In this document: positions 18,016 to 26,270 of the stretch, in pieces
How positions within the stretch are numbered: the first letter of the stretch is position 1
Layout: every line of letters starts with the position of its first letter
NCBI RefSeq assembly: GCF_001676725.1
Contig: NZ_CP016172.1
Span: 496,001 to 560,000 of the forward strand
Length of the DNA stretch: 64,000 nucleotides
Reading direction: 5' to 3'
Origin: Bordetella flabilis
GTDB lineage: Bacteria; Pseudomonadota; Gammaproteobacteria; Burkholderiales; Burkholderiaceae_B
The notes under the pieces: model-generated
Database searches by the model: none
Told to the model about the DNA's origin: nothing
Seen by the model: the letters and a program-made list of their open reading frames with translations, nothing else
Program-made: the position numbers and the translations under genes

Positions 18016-18731
18016 ATCCAGACACCACGCTGCTCAAGGTGGAAGACCTGCATGCCCACTATGGCAAAAGCCACGTCCTGCATGGCGTGAACCTGCAGGT
18101 CGAGCGCAATGAGGTGGTCAGCCTGGTCGGCCGCAACGGCTCGGGGCGATCGACCACCATGAAGGCCATCATGGGCCTCGTGACGCCCACTGCCGGCCGC
18201 GTCGAACTGCGCGGGCGCGACCTGGCGGGCGCGCGGCCCTATGCCATCTGCCGCGCGGGCATCGCCTATGTGCCGGAAGAGCGGGAAGTCTTCGCCAACC
18301 TGACGGTGGACGAGAACCTGCGCATGGGGGAACAGCCGCCGGTGGCGGGCGCCCACCGCTGGACGGTGGAAGAGATGTTCGATTATTTCCCCCGGCTCAA
18401 GGAACGCCGCAATACCAAGGCCGGCAGCATGTCCGGCGGTGAACAGCAGATGTTGACCATCTGCCGTTCGCTGCTCGGCAATCCGCTGGTGATGCTGGTC
18501 GACGAACCTACCGAAGGGCTGGCCCCCAAGCTGGTGGCCCAGGTCGGCGAATGCATCCAGGACATGCACCGCAAAGGCGTCTCGGTCGTGCTGGTCGAAC
18601 AGAAGCTGACCATCGCGCTGAAGGTGTCCACACGCGTGTGCGTGATGGGACATGGGCGCATCGTTTTCGAAGGAAGCCCCCAGGAGCTGCACTCGAACGA
18701 GGCCCTGGTGTCGCAATGGCTGGCCGTGTGA
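18012..18731 (+). CDS. HAAT ABC transporter ATP-binding protein, LivF type, with Lys-to-Arg in Walker A
   Basis: 239 residues. The P-loop reads GRNGSGRST (about 38-46): the invariant lysine of GxxGxGK(S/T) is arginine here. The rest is intact: Q-loop region, signature MSGGEQQML, Walker B VMLVDEPTEGLAP and the switch-His position replaced by Gln in VLVEQKLTIAL, which is normal for LivF. I recall Arg at this place in some betaproteobacterial HAAT ATPases, so it may be a lineage trait and not a defect. Translation is coupled to the LivG-type gene by a 4-base overlap. Confidence 0.93.
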   Translation: MNPDTTLLKVEDLHAHYGKSHVLHGVNLQVERNEVVSLVGRNGSGRSTTMKAIMGLVTPTAGRVELRGRDLAGARPYAICRAGIAYVPEEREVFANLTVDENLRMGEQPPVAGAHRWTVEEMFDYFPRLKERRNTKAGSMSGGEQQMLTICRSLLGNPLVMLVDEPTEGLAPKLVAQVGECIQDMHRKGVSVVLVEQKLTIALKVSTRVCVMGHGRIVFEGSPQELHSNEALVSQWLAV

Positions 18732-18773
18732 TCGCCCGCCGCCTCTCCTTCCATTCCCTTCACGATCCACACT

Positions 18774-19715
18774 ATGAAAAGCAGCCAAGACAAAGTCATC
18801 ATCTCCTGCGCCGTTACCGGATCGGTGCACACGCCGACCATGTCGGCGCATCTGCCGCTGACGCCGGACCAGATCGCCGAGCAGGCCATCGAAGCGGCCG
18901 CCGCCGGCGCGGCCATCCTGCACCTGCATGCACGCGACCCGCATGACGGGCGGCCCACGGCCGACCCGGCCGTCTTCGACGCATTCGTTCCCCGCATCCG
19001 CGACGCGACCGATGCGGTCATCAACATCACGACCGGCGGAAGTACCCGCATGACGCTGGAGGAGCGGCTGGCCTACCCGCTGCGCGCCAAGCCGGAGATG
19101 TGTTCGCTGAACATGGGGTCGATGAACTTCTCCATCCACCCCGCCGCCCGGCGCATCTCCCAATGGAAGTACGACTGGGAACAACCTTATATCGAGGGCA
19201 TGGAGGACCTGATCTTCCGCAATACCTTTCGCGATATCCGGCACATCCTGAAGGTCCTGGGCGAAGAATGCGGTACGCGCTTCGAATTCGAGTGCTATGA
19301 CATGGGGCATCTGTACAACCTGGCCCATTTCGTGGACGAAGGCCTGGTGCAAGGTCCGTTGTTCATCCAGAGCATCTTCGGGATTCTGGGCGGCATGGGT
19401 CCCGACCCGGAGAACCTGGCCACCATGAAGACCACCGCGGATCGGCTGTTCGGCCGTGGCGGGTATCGTTTTTCGGTGCTGGGGGCGGGGCGCCACCAGA
19501 TGCCGCTGGTGACCATGGGCGCCATCCTGGGCGGCAATGTGCGCGTGGGCCTGGAGGACAGCCTGTACCTGGGCAAGGGCGAACTGGCGAAGTCGTGCGC
19601 CGAACAGGTGCTGAAGATACGGCGCATCCTGGAAGCGCTGTCGCTGGACATCGCCACGCCCGACGAGGCGCGGCAGATGCTGGACTTGAAGGGCCGGGAC
19701 GCGGTGGCGTTCTGA
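18774..19715 (+). CDS. BKACE-family beta-keto acid cleavage enzyme (DUF849), copy 1
   Basis: 313 residues. This zinc enzyme family condenses a beta-keto acid with acetyl-CoA and releases acetoacetate plus a new acyl-CoA (the type member is Kce of lysine fermentation). Metal ligands are seen in HLHARDP (HxH, about 47-53), and the family block GNVRVGLEDSLYLGKGELA lies near residues 255-275. Other conserved parts are CSLNMGSMNF and FIQSIFGILGGMG. It follows the HAAT transporter by 42 bases and precedes an SDR, so the imported compound is probably turned into a beta-keto acid and cleaved here. A close paralogue is at 31331-32266. Confidence 0.92.
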   Translation: MKSSQDKVIISCAVTGSVHTPTMSAHLPLTPDQIAEQAIEAAAAGAAILHLHARDPHDGRPTADPAVFDAFVPRIRDATDAVINITTGGSTRMTLEERLAYPLRAKPEMCSLNMGSMNFSIHPAARRISQWKYDWEQPYIEGMEDLIFRNTFRDIRHILKVLGEECGTRFEFECYDMGHLYNLAHFVDEGLVQGPLFIQSIFGILGGMGPDPENLATMKTTADRLFGRGGYRFSVLGAGRHQMPLVTMGAILGGNVRVGLEDSLYLGKGELAKSCAEQVLKIRRILEALSLDIATPDEARQMLDLKGRDAVAF

Positions 19716-19751
19716 CCGTGTGCTGACTTCCTACCTGGACCTGGACTATTC

Positions 19752-20648
19752 ATGACGAACTATCTGCAAGGCCGCGTGGCCATCGTGACGGGGGCCGGAA
19801 GCGGCCTTGGGCGCTCGCATGCGATTGAACTGGCGCGCCATGGGGCGCGCGTCGTGGTCAACGATATGGCGCAGGCATCCGCCAGCGCCGTGGTGGAGGA
19901 GATCCGGCGCGATGGCGGCGAGGCCGTCGCCATCGGCGGCGACGTGACCGCCTACGACAGCATGCAGGATATGGCGGCGCAGGTGATGGAACGCTGGCAG
20001 CGTATCGACATCCTGGTCAACAATGCCGGCATCCTGCGCGACAAGAGCTTCTCCAAGATGTCGCTGGAGGACTTTCGCCAAGTGATGGATGTGCACCTGA
20101 TGGGCAGCGTGCATTGCATCAAGGCGGTGTGGGAAACCATGCGCGCGCAACGCCATGGGCGCATCGTCATGACGACATCGTCGTCCGGCCTGTATGGCAA
20201 CTTCGGCCAGTCCAACTACGGCGCGGCCAAGATGGCGCTGGTTGGCCTGATGCAGACCTTGGCGCTGGAGGGCGAGAAGTACGGCATCCGGGTGAATTGC
20301 CTGGCGCCGACCGCGGCGACGGCCATGACCCAGGGTGTGTTGACGCCCGATTCCCTGGCGCGCCTGTCGCCCGATGCCGTCAGCCCGGCCCTGGTTGCGC
20401 TGGTGGGTGAGGATGCCCCCACCCGCTGCATTTTGCTGGCGGGGGGCGGCAGCGTCGAAAGCGCGAACGTCACGATGACCCGCGGCATCTTCATCGGCGA
20501 AGGGGACGATGCGGCCATGCAGATCCGCGCGCGCATGCAGGAAGTCCGCGACCGCCAGGGTGAAGTCGTGCCGGCCACCGGCTTCGAGCAATGCCAGTTC
20601 GAACTGGCCAAGGCCGGCTACGAAATGGCGCTGCCCGGAGCGGCCTGA
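19752..20648 (+). CDS. SDR-family oxidoreductase, MFE-2-like
   Basis: 298 residues. Glycine motif TGAGSGLGRSHA (about 12-23), NDMAQ after beta-2, NNAG, catalytic serine in TTSSSG and YGAAK as the YxxxK pair. The GRSHAIELARHGARVVVND segment resembles the (3R)-hydroxyacyl-CoA dehydrogenase domain of multifunctional enzyme 2. A C-terminal extension of about 50 residues is also typical of that subgroup. It is the last gene of the PucR-linked operon and may make the beta-keto compound for the BKACE. No strong Shine-Dalgarno is visible. Confidence 0.9.
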   Translation: MTNYLQGRVAIVTGAGSGLGRSHAIELARHGARVVVNDMAQASASAVVEEIRRDGGEAVAIGGDVTAYDSMQDMAAQVMERWQRIDILVNNAGILRDKSFSKMSLEDFRQVMDVHLMGSVHCIKAVWETMRAQRHGRIVMTTSSSGLYGNFGQSNYGAAKMALVGLMQTLALEGEKYGIRVNCLAPTAATAMTQGVLTPDSLARLSPDAVSPALVALVGEDAPTRCILLAGGGSVESANVTMTRGIFIGEGDDAAMQIRARMQEVRDRQGEVVPATGFEQCQFELAKAGYEMALPGAA

Positions 20649-20666
20649 TCCCGTGATGTCCGGCAT

Positions 20667-20688
20667 CAGGCCCGGCTCGCCGGGCCTG
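20667..20688. terminator. Hairpin between convergent genes
   Basis: A 9-base stem (CAGGCCCGG / CCGGGCCTG) with a CTCG loop lies in the gap between the convergent SDR and NmrA-like genes. It lacks a T-run on either side, so termination is only probable from position. Confidence 0.4.
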
Positions 20689-20800
20689 GACACCGAGGGA
20701 CGGCCTCGCGCCTGTTTCACCGCACGCCACAGTGTGTCCCTGTCGCGCGGCGGCTAGCCTCTACCGTGGCAAGCGCATTTGAGTACCGGCGCCTTGGCGG

Positions 20801-21667
20801 CTATGCGCTTTTCGATACCAACCCGCGCAGCACTGTCTCCAGATCCGTTTCTCCCTTGAGGACGCTGGCGGGTCCGCCCTCGAAGTCGATCCAGCCTTCA
20901 TTGAATCCATCCAGCATGCGGATGCGGGGCAGGGGATGCTTCATGCCCTGGGACCTGAACAGCAGATCCCAGCTATCGCGCTGTACGATTTCCGCGCGCA
21001 CCGGGCGCCCGAGAATGCGGGCGAACGTGGCCGCGACGTCGTTCGGTGTGATGCGGCGCGGGCCTTCCAGTTCGACGACGCGCGTGCCGGTCCAGGTTTG
21101 CCGCAGCAGTTCCGCGGCCGTATGGCCCACGTCGGCCGTCGCCACCATGGGCACGGGCTTGTCCAGGGGCTGGAGGAAGCTGTGGATCAAGCCGTCGTCG
21201 CGCGCCGATGCCACGTCCCATTCGGCGTTTTCCATGAACCAGCCCGGCCGCAGAAAGGTGATCGGCATCGGCAGTTCCCGCAGGGCCTGTTCCAGCAGGG
21301 TACGTTGCGTCAGCAGATTGGACTCGGCCGCCGCCGCACCGATCGTGGACAGGCAAACGACCTTATCCGGGTTCGCCACCTTGAGCGCCGACTGCACGGC
21401 CTGGATGACGGCGAGCGCTTCGGGGAAGCCGGGCGCCGGATCGAATTCGGAAGGTGGCAGGATGAAGACGGCTTCAGTTCCCTCGAACGCGCGGGCGAGG
21501 GCGCCGGCGTGGCTCATGTCCGCCTGCGCGACCTCGCAGCCGAGCTGCTCCCAGGCGCGGGCGCGCTTGGGATCCCGGACGACGGCGCGGACCGGCAGAC
21601 CGGCCGCGAGCAGGGCGCGCGCCGTGGCGCCGCCCACCTTCCCTGTGATACCCGTGATTGCGTACAT
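20801..21667 (-). CDS. NmrA-like NAD(P)-binding protein
   Basis: 288 residues from the ATG at 21667, which has AGGAG 8 bases upstream. The N-terminus YAITGITGKVGGATARALLA carries the extended-SDR GxxGxxG motif (ITGKVGG), followed by VRAVVRDPKRA as the cofactor-binding beta-2 strand. The catalytic YxxxK of normal SDRs is not evident, as in NmrA and quinone-reductase-like QorB proteins. These act as redox sensors or NADPH-dependent reductases. It is divergent from a LysR gene across a region with tandem 16-bp repeats and is likely a target of that regulator. Confidence 0.9.
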   Translation of the reverse strand: MYAITGITGKVGGATARALLAAGLPVRAVVRDPKRARAWEQLGCEVAQADMSHAGALARAFEGTEAVFILPPSEFDPAPGFPEALAVIQAVQSALKVANPDKVVCLSTIGAAAAESNLLTQRTLLEQALRELPMPITFLRPGWFMENAEWDVASARDDGLIHSFLQPLDKPVPMVATADVGHTAAELLRQTWTGTRVVELEGPRRITPNDVAATFARILGRPVRAEIVQRDSWDLLFRSQGMKHPLPRIRMLDGFNEGWIDFEGGPASVLKGETDLETVLRGLVSKSA

Positions 21668-21943
21668 GTTTGTTGCTCCTGGTCGATGTGAACGGTGTGC
21701 CGCCAGGTGGGCCCCGCTCCCGGGGATTCGCTGCAGCGGCACGTATGCGTCGCATTGTGGACAAGCGAGAAGGCAACAAAAATGGTATGAATAGCACTTC
21801 TTAGATAACGACGAATCACTAATTGTCTGCGGTCCGTAATGACTCCGTACCGTAATGACTCCGTACCGTGATGACTACGTACCGTGATGACGCGATACGC
21901 CTGACGACAGGTATCCCGCCTGTCCGGCGCCGCGAGAGACGCC
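21668..21943. promoter_or_regulatory. Divergent NmrA/LysR control region
   Basis: 276 bases. From the NmrA side: an AT-rich patch (about 21775-21825, AAAATGGTATGAATAGCACT and onward), then a 16-bp tandem repeat (21834-21892), then the LysR leader. The AT-rich patch is the best promoter candidate for both directions. An ATGGTATG octamer at 21782-21789 recurs as an inverted pair upstream of the hydrolase gene at 23176. Confidence 0.45.
21834..21892. repeat. 16-bp tandem repeat, 3.7 copies
   Basis: Unit CCGTAATGACTCCGTA at 21834-21849 is repeated exactly at 21850-21865, then as CCGTGATGACTACGTA at 21866-21881 and partly (CCGTGATGACG) at 21882-21892. One helical turn and a half per unit and the site between divergent genes suggest an array of protein-binding sites or a slippage-prone spacer. 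Confidence 0.85.
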
Positions 21944-22855
21944 ATGAGACCAGACAACCAGAACCTATCCAGCGGTATCAGTGTGTTCGCCGCGGTCGTC
22001 GATGCGGGAACATTCGCCGCCGCCTCCGAAGTCATCGGCATGTCGCCGCCGGGCGTCAGCCGGGCGATCGCCCGGCTGGAGCAAAGGCTGAAGATCAGGC
22101 TGTTCAACCGCACCACGCGGTCGGTGTCGCTGACGGAAGAGGGACGCCGCTTCTACGAGCAGGTCATGCCGCATGTGCGCGGCATGGAAGAGGCCGCCGC
22201 GTCGGCGGCCGGCGGGGCAGTCGCGGTGCGCGGCAAGCTGCGCGTGAACCTGGATCCGGTCACGTCGCGCGTTCTGCTCGGGCCCCAGCTGGACGGCTTC
22301 ATGGATGCGCATCCGGACCTGGTTCTGGAGCTGATCGCCAAGGACCATCTAGGCGACCTGGTCACGGATGGCTTCGACCTGGCCTTGCGGTTCGGCGAGC
22401 CGCGGTCTTCCAGCCTGGTGGCGCGCAAGCTGCTGGATACCGCCGTGGTGACCGTCGCGGCGCCGGCGTACCTGGCGCGCTACGGGCGTCCCGCCGAGCC
22501 GCGCGATCTGGCCGGCGGCACGCACAAATGCCTGGAGTTCCGCAATCCGGATACCGGCAAGCCGTTCACCTGGGAGTTCCATCGCAAGCGCGGAAAACTG
22601 GTCCTCGATACCCGCGGACGGTTGATGGTGAACGACCCGGGCGCCCTGTTCCATGCCTGCCTGGCAGGGTGCGGGATTGCACAGATGCTGCTCCTTGCCG
22701 CGGAACCGCTGATCCGTGAAGGGCAGCTCGTCAATCTGTTCCCGGACTGGGCAGATGAACGCTATCCGCTCTACGCGTACTACCCGTCCCGGCACCATGT
22801 GCCGGCGAAGACACGTGCGTTCCTGGAGTTCGTCGTGGCTTTGACGGGCAGATAA
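21944..22855 (+). CDS. LysR-family transcriptional regulator
   Basis: 303 residues. Helix-turn-helix at about 1-63 (AGTFAAASEVIGMSPPGVSRAIARLE, with the SPPGVSRAI recognition helix) and a substrate-binding domain at about 95-295, both normal. NRTTRSVSLTEEGR links them. It belongs to the CrgA-like group that often regulates a divergent oxidoreductase. Its partner is the NmrA-like gene at 20801-21667; the downstream hydrolase gene may be a second target. Confidence 0.92.
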   Translation: MRPDNQNLSSGISVFAAVVDAGTFAAASEVIGMSPPGVSRAIARLEQRLKIRLFNRTTRSVSLTEEGRRFYEQVMPHVRGMEEAAASAAGGAVAVRGKLRVNLDPVTSRVLLGPQLDGFMDAHPDLVLELIAKDHLGDLVTDGFDLALRFGEPRSSSLVARKLLDTAVVTVAAPAYLARYGRPAEPRDLAGGTHKCLEFRNPDTGKPFTWEFHRKRGKLVLDTRGRLMVNDPGALFHACLAGCGIAQMLLLAAEPLIREGQLVNLFPDWADERYPLYAYYPSRHHVPAKTRAFLEFVVALTGR

Positions 22856-23175
22856 AGGCGATGTGGCGCGCCGGCCGTAAGCCGGGAGCGAGGATCGGAC
22901 GTATAGCGTGACGGGAGCGATTGGATACGCGCGTCGTGTATGCGGTGGCGTAACGAGAGCCGCGGCCGCATACCATCCACTTCTGCGTGAATGGTATGCA
23001 CGGGTTGGACCGTTGGACGGGGAACATGGAGGCATACCGCAAGGCGGAGCGCCTGGACGTCACAAAGCACGCGGACGTTTCGTCTTGGAGGTGTAGTTCC
23101 GTAAAGGCGCATCGCCACATTCGGCCGTCGCCACATTTCCCCTCCCTCCGTTGTTCAGCGACAAGGACTCACATC
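22856..23175. other. 320-base intergenic region with one inverted repeat
   Basis: No credible gene was seen. The only structure is the inverted repeat GCATACCAT (22968-22976) and ATGGTATGC (22991-22999), described separately. The final 20 bases carry AAGGA, the Shine-Dalgarno of the GTG start at 23176. Confidence 0.5.
22968..22999. promoter_or_regulatory. 9-bp inverted repeat upstream of the Tat-exported hydrolase
   Basis: Perfect 9-base arms GCATACCAT and ATGGTATGC with a 14-base spacer. The octamer ATGGTATG also occurs at 21782-21789 in the LysR control region. It may be an operator or an RNA stem; which one cannot be decided from the sequence. Confidence 0.4.
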
Positions 23176-24156
23176 GTGCCCGTAGATTCAAAGCAAGAAC
23201 GCCTTTCCTCCCGCCGTGAAGTTTTGGTGGGTACTGCCGGGGTTGCCGGCGCGCTGATCATGGCGGGCTTGCCGAGCGCCCACGCCAAGTCCGCCGCCGC
23301 GGCCCAGCCGCCGAAGGCCGCCCTGGCGTCCAGCGACACCATCGTGACCAAGGACGGCACGCGGCTCTACTACAAGGATTGGGGCGCGGGCCAGCCCGTC
23401 GTGTTCAGCCACGGCTGGCCCCTGGGGTCGGACAGCTGGGAGTCGCAGATGCTGTTTCTATCGTCGCTGGGCTACCGCACGGTCGCCCACGATCGGCGCG
23501 GTCACGGTCGCTCCAGCCAGCCTTGGAACGGCAATGACATGAACACCTACGCCGATGATCTGGCCACTGTCATAGAGACCCTGGACCTCAAAAACATCGT
23601 CCTGGTGGGGTTTTCCACGGGCGGCGGCGAAGTGGCCCGCTACATCGGTCGCCATGGCACCAAGCGCGTATCCAAGGTTGCGCTGGTTTCCGCCGTGGCC
23701 CCCCTGATGCTGAAGACGCCCGCCAACCCGGGCGGACTGCCCATCGAGGCCTTTGACCAGTTGCGCGCGGCGCAGCTCGCCAACCGGTCGCAGTTCTACC
23801 GGGACCTGGCGGCCGGCCCCTTCTATGGTTTCAACCGGCCCGCCGCCAAGCCTTCGCAAGGCCTGATCGACGCATGGTGGATGCAGGGCATGCAGGGCGG
23901 ACACAAGAATACCTATGACTCGATCAAGGCGTTCTCGGAAACCGACTTTACCGAAGACCTGAAGAAATTCGATGTGCCGACCCTCATCATCCACGGCGAT
24001 GATGACCAGATGGTGCCCATCGACGCCTCCGGGCGGGCATCGGCCAAGCTCGTACGTAATGCAAGGCTGATCGTCTACCCGGGCGCGCCTCACGGCCTGA
24101 CGGACACGCACAAGGAAAGGTTCAATAACGACCTGCTGGGGTTCATTCGCGGTTGA
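23176..24156 (+). CDS. Alpha/beta hydrolase, non-haem chloroperoxidase-like, with Tat signal
   Basis: 326 residues from a GTG with AAGGA 8 bases upstream; the frame is open further back but without a better start. A Tat signal peptide has SRREVLVG (twin Arg at about 13-14) and a cleavage region SAHA-KS near residue 38. The hydrolase fold shows the oxyanion HGWPLG, the nucleophile elbow GFSTGG (GxSxG), the acid in HGDDDQMVP and the His in APHGLTDTH. The segment [13 protein letters not shown] is typical of cofactor-free chloroperoxidases/perhydrolases, so esterase or peracid-forming activity in the periplasm is likely. Confidence 0.9.
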   Translation: MPVDSKQERLSSRREVLVGTAGVAGALIMAGLPSAHAKSAAAAQPPKAALASSDTIVTKDGTRLYYKDWGAGQPVVFSHGWPLGSDSWESQMLFLSSLGYRTVAHDRRGHGRSSQPWNGNDMNTYADDLATVIETLDLKNIVLVGFSTGGGEVARYIGRHGTKRVSKVALVSAVAPLMLKTPANPGGLPIEAFDQLRAAQLANRSQFYRDLAAGPFYGFNRPAAKPSQGLIDAWWMQGMQGGHKNTYDSIKAFSETDFTEDLKKFDVPTLIIHGDDDQMVPIDASGRASAKLVRNARLIVYPGAPHGLTDTHKERFNNDLLGFIRG

Positions 24157-24340
24157 TCGCCGGTGCATGCATGGCTCACCTGGCGTCGCCGGCGTTGGGC
24201 CTTGCTTGCGCGATGCGTCGCGCGAAGGCCGCGGCGTACGGGCTCCCGGCTGTCGCGTGGCGACACGGGGACGGTAGCGGGTATAGTCAGTGCTTATGGA
24301 AAGACCGTGTCGGCCGGCGCGGTCATCTGGAATCGCCACT

Positions 24341-24616
24341 ATGAACGCCCTCCGCTCCGTTTTTCCGCGCGTGCTGCTCGCAGCCCTGTGCGCCCCGCTC
24401 GCCTCTTGCGCCAGCGTGTCCTCTAGCCATCTGGACCAGCAGTCCGGTACGTACCAGCAATCCAATACGAGCTCCGGTGCGCAACGGCCCAACCTGACCA
24501 TCCAGTCGGGCGAGGGCGAGAAATTGAATCTCCCGTGGTTTGTCAGGGATGTGCAGGATATGGTCAACGAAGGCGGCGCTCCCGCCGACCCTGCCCGTCC
24601 GCCCACATATCAGTGA
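24341..24616 (+). CDS. Small hypothetical lipoprotein
   Basis: 91 residues. A signal peptide with the lipobox LASC (cysteine at about residue 23) predicts a lipid-anchored protein. The mature part is Ser/Gln/Thr-rich (DQQSGTYQQSNTSS) and then has a short conserved-looking segment PWFVRDVQDMVNEGG. I do not recognise a family. The ATG at 24341 was chosen because the signal peptide starts there; the frame continues upstream without a lipoprotein-like sequence. It stands alone between the hydrolase and the convergent DadA-like gene. Confidence 0.7.
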   Translation: MNALRSVFPRVLLAALCAPLASCASVSSSHLDQQSGTYQQSNTSSGAQRPNLTIQSGEGEKLNLPWFVRDVQDMVNEGGAPADPARPPTYQ

Positions 24617-24644
24617 GCGCCGGTCAGGGTCGACGGCGCACATT

Positions 24645-25946
24645 TCACCTCTGCTCGACCTGGGCCGGCATGGCGACCGAAGCACGCCTGGCCGTTCCGC
24701 AGAACGCGAAGTCGAGATCCGGCTGGCGCCCGGAAATCAATGCAGCCAGGGCGCGCCCGGAGCCGCAGCCATGGGTCCAGCCCAGCGTGCCGTGCCCGGT
24801 GTTCAGGTACAGGCCTTCGACATTGCTCTTGCCGATGTAGGGTACGTTGCCGGGTGTCGCCGGGCGCAGTCCTGCCCAGTAGCTGGCTAACTCAGGCCGG
24901 CTCATGCCGGGGAACACTTCCAGGGTACGTCGCACGATGGCGTCGCATCGCGCCGGGTTCAAGGCAAGGTCGTAGCCGTTCAACTCGGCCGTGCCGGCGA
25001 TGCGCAAGCGGTCGCCGAAACGTGAGAAAACCAGCTTGTATTCGTCGTCGGTGAGGCTGGTGCTCGGCGCCTTGCTCGCATCGAGCACGGGCAGCGTCGC
25101 CGAGTAGCCCTTGGCCGGATAGATGTCCAGCTTGACGCCGATGTCCCTGGCCAGCAAGGGGCTGAAGCTGCCCGCTGCCAGCACATAGGCATCCGCTTTC
25201 ACGACTTCGTACATTCCCGTTTCGCCGGCGATCTCCACGCCGGCCATGGCGCCGCCTTGCGCGTGCAGCCTCACGATGCGTACGCCATAGCGAAACCGCA
25301 CGCCGGCTGCTTCCGCGCGCGCAGCCAGGCCCGTGGTGAACTTATGTACATCGCCGGACTCGTCGGCGCTGGTATAGGTGGCACCGGCGAGCCTGGGCTT
25401 GATGTGGGCCATGGCGGGCTCCAGCTCGACCACCCGGTCGGCGTCGATGACCTGGCGTTCGCAGCCCAGCTCGCGCATGACGCGGGCTGGTTCCAGAGCC
25501 AGGTCGAACTCTTTCGTGCTGGTGTAGTAGTGCAGGATCCCTTTGGCCACATGGTCATAGTCGATGCCCAGTTCCTGCCGCAATTGCTGCAGACTGGCGC
25601 GGCTGTAGGTTCCGAGGTTCAGTAACTGCCGCATGTTGTACATGGACCGTCGCGCGGGGCATTGGAGCAGGAACTTGAAGGCCCAGCGCCACTGCGCCGG
25701 GTCGGCGCGCACGCGGAACAGCAGCGGCGCGTCCTCGCGGCCCAGCCATTTCAAAAGCTTGAGCGGGGCCGAGGGATTGGCCCAGGGTTCGGCGTGGCTG
25801 ACCGAGATCTGCCCCCCATTGCCGAAGCTCGTTTCCCGCGCGGCGCCGCTATTGCGCTCCAGTACGGTCACTTCGTGGCCGGCGCGGTGCAGGTACCAGG
25901 CGGTGGCGGTACCGACGATGCCGGCGCCCATGACGATGATTTTCAC
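24645..25946 (-). CDS. dadA: D-amino-acid dehydrogenase (DadA-like FAD oxidoreductase)
   Basis: 433 residues from a GTG preceded by GGAGAG; the open frame upstream runs through the riboswitch and is not coding. The FAD-binding start VKIIVMGAGIVGTATAWYLH (GxGxxG) and the C-terminal GHGTLGWTHGCGSGRAL are DadA hallmarks. DadA oxidises D-amino acids (chiefly D-Ala) at the inner membrane to keto acids and ammonia, passing electrons to the respiratory chain. A tandem glycine riboswitch and a terminator-like hairpin lie directly upstream, so expression should respond to glycine. This raises the option that glycine or a glycine-derived amino acid is a substrate. Confidence 0.93.
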   Translation of the reverse strand: MKIIVMGAGIVGTATAWYLHRAGHEVTVLERNSGAARETSFGNGGQISVSHAEPWANPSAPLKLLKWLGREDAPLLFRVRADPAQWRWAFKFLLQCPARRSMYNMRQLLNLGTYSRASLQQLRQELGIDYDHVAKGILHYYTSTKEFDLALEPARVMRELGCERQVIDADRVVELEPAMAHIKPRLAGATYTSADESGDVHKFTTGLAARAEAAGVRFRYGVRIVRLHAQGGAMAGVEIAGETGMYEVVKADAYVLAAGSFSPLLARDIGVKLDIYPAKGYSATLPVLDASKAPSTSLTDDEYKLVFSRFGDRLRIAGTAELNGYDLALNPARCDAIVRRTLEVFPGMSRPELASYWAGLRPATPGNVPYIGKSNVEGLYLNTGHGTLGWTHGCGSGRALAALISGRQPDLDFAFCGTARRASVAMPAQVEQR

Positions 25947-25960
25947 GGTGGCTCTCCAGG

Positions 25961-26002
25961 AAGAAAAGCGGGGCTGCATGACCTGTCCGGTCATGCAGCC
26001 CC
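25961..26002 (-). terminator. Expression-platform hairpin of the glycine riboswitch
   Basis: On the minus strand GGGGCTGCATGACC (26002-25989) pairs perfectly with 25983-25970 across a 5-base loop, and GCTTTTCTT follows. This 14-bp stem with a T-rich tail looks like an intrinsic terminator. It begins one base after the second aptamer and ends just before the Shine-Dalgarno of the DadA-like gene. Confidence 0.75.
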
Positions 26003-26191
26003 ACTGTCCTTGTGCCTGAGAGATTCGCCACGTCCCGCATGGGACATGGCTTGCACCTTCGGCGGCCCCGTGGACCGCGGCGGGTCCTGGGGCACTCTCC
26101 AGTTGATCTATGGTTTCCAGTCTTCGGGACCTGAGCGTTTCGGGGATACGCCTTCGGCAGGCGGTGCCTGGGCACCGCGCTTCTCCTGGAG
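26003..26191 (-). promoter_or_regulatory. Tandem glycine riboswitch
   Basis: Read on the minus strand there are two glycine aptamers. Aptamer I (26191-26115) has CTCCAGGAGAAGCG, the core TGCCGAAGGCG and the closing CGCTCAGG, with P1 TCCAG/CTGGA. Aptamer II (about 26105-26003) has CTGGAGAGTGCC, the core GCCGCCGAAGGTGCAAGCC and CTCTCAGGCACAAGGACAG. These blocks match the known gcvT-type glycine riboswitch consensus, with the usual short linker. Downstream are a terminator-like hairpin and the DadA-like gene. Confidence 0.92.
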
Positions 26192-26196
26192 CCAGC

Positions 26197-26225
26197 AAGC
26201 TAACACCGCGAACGGATTCTGGCAA
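26197..26225 (-). promoter_or_regulatory. Probable promoter of the riboswitch-dadA transcript
   Basis: On the minus strand TTGCCA (26225-26220) and TAGCTT (26202-26197) are separated by 17 bases. Transcription would start near 26190, exactly at the 5' end of aptamer I. The -35 is good, the -10 is weak. Confidence 0.45.
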
Positions 26226-26270
26226 CCGGCAACCGGCCGCTATCCCGCGTGCCTGCCCGCCATTGGACAT

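Noticed and set aside
21834..21892. Tandem repeat considered as a CRISPR remnant
   Set aside because: Units are directly adjacent with no spacers, only 16 bases long, and there are no cas genes.
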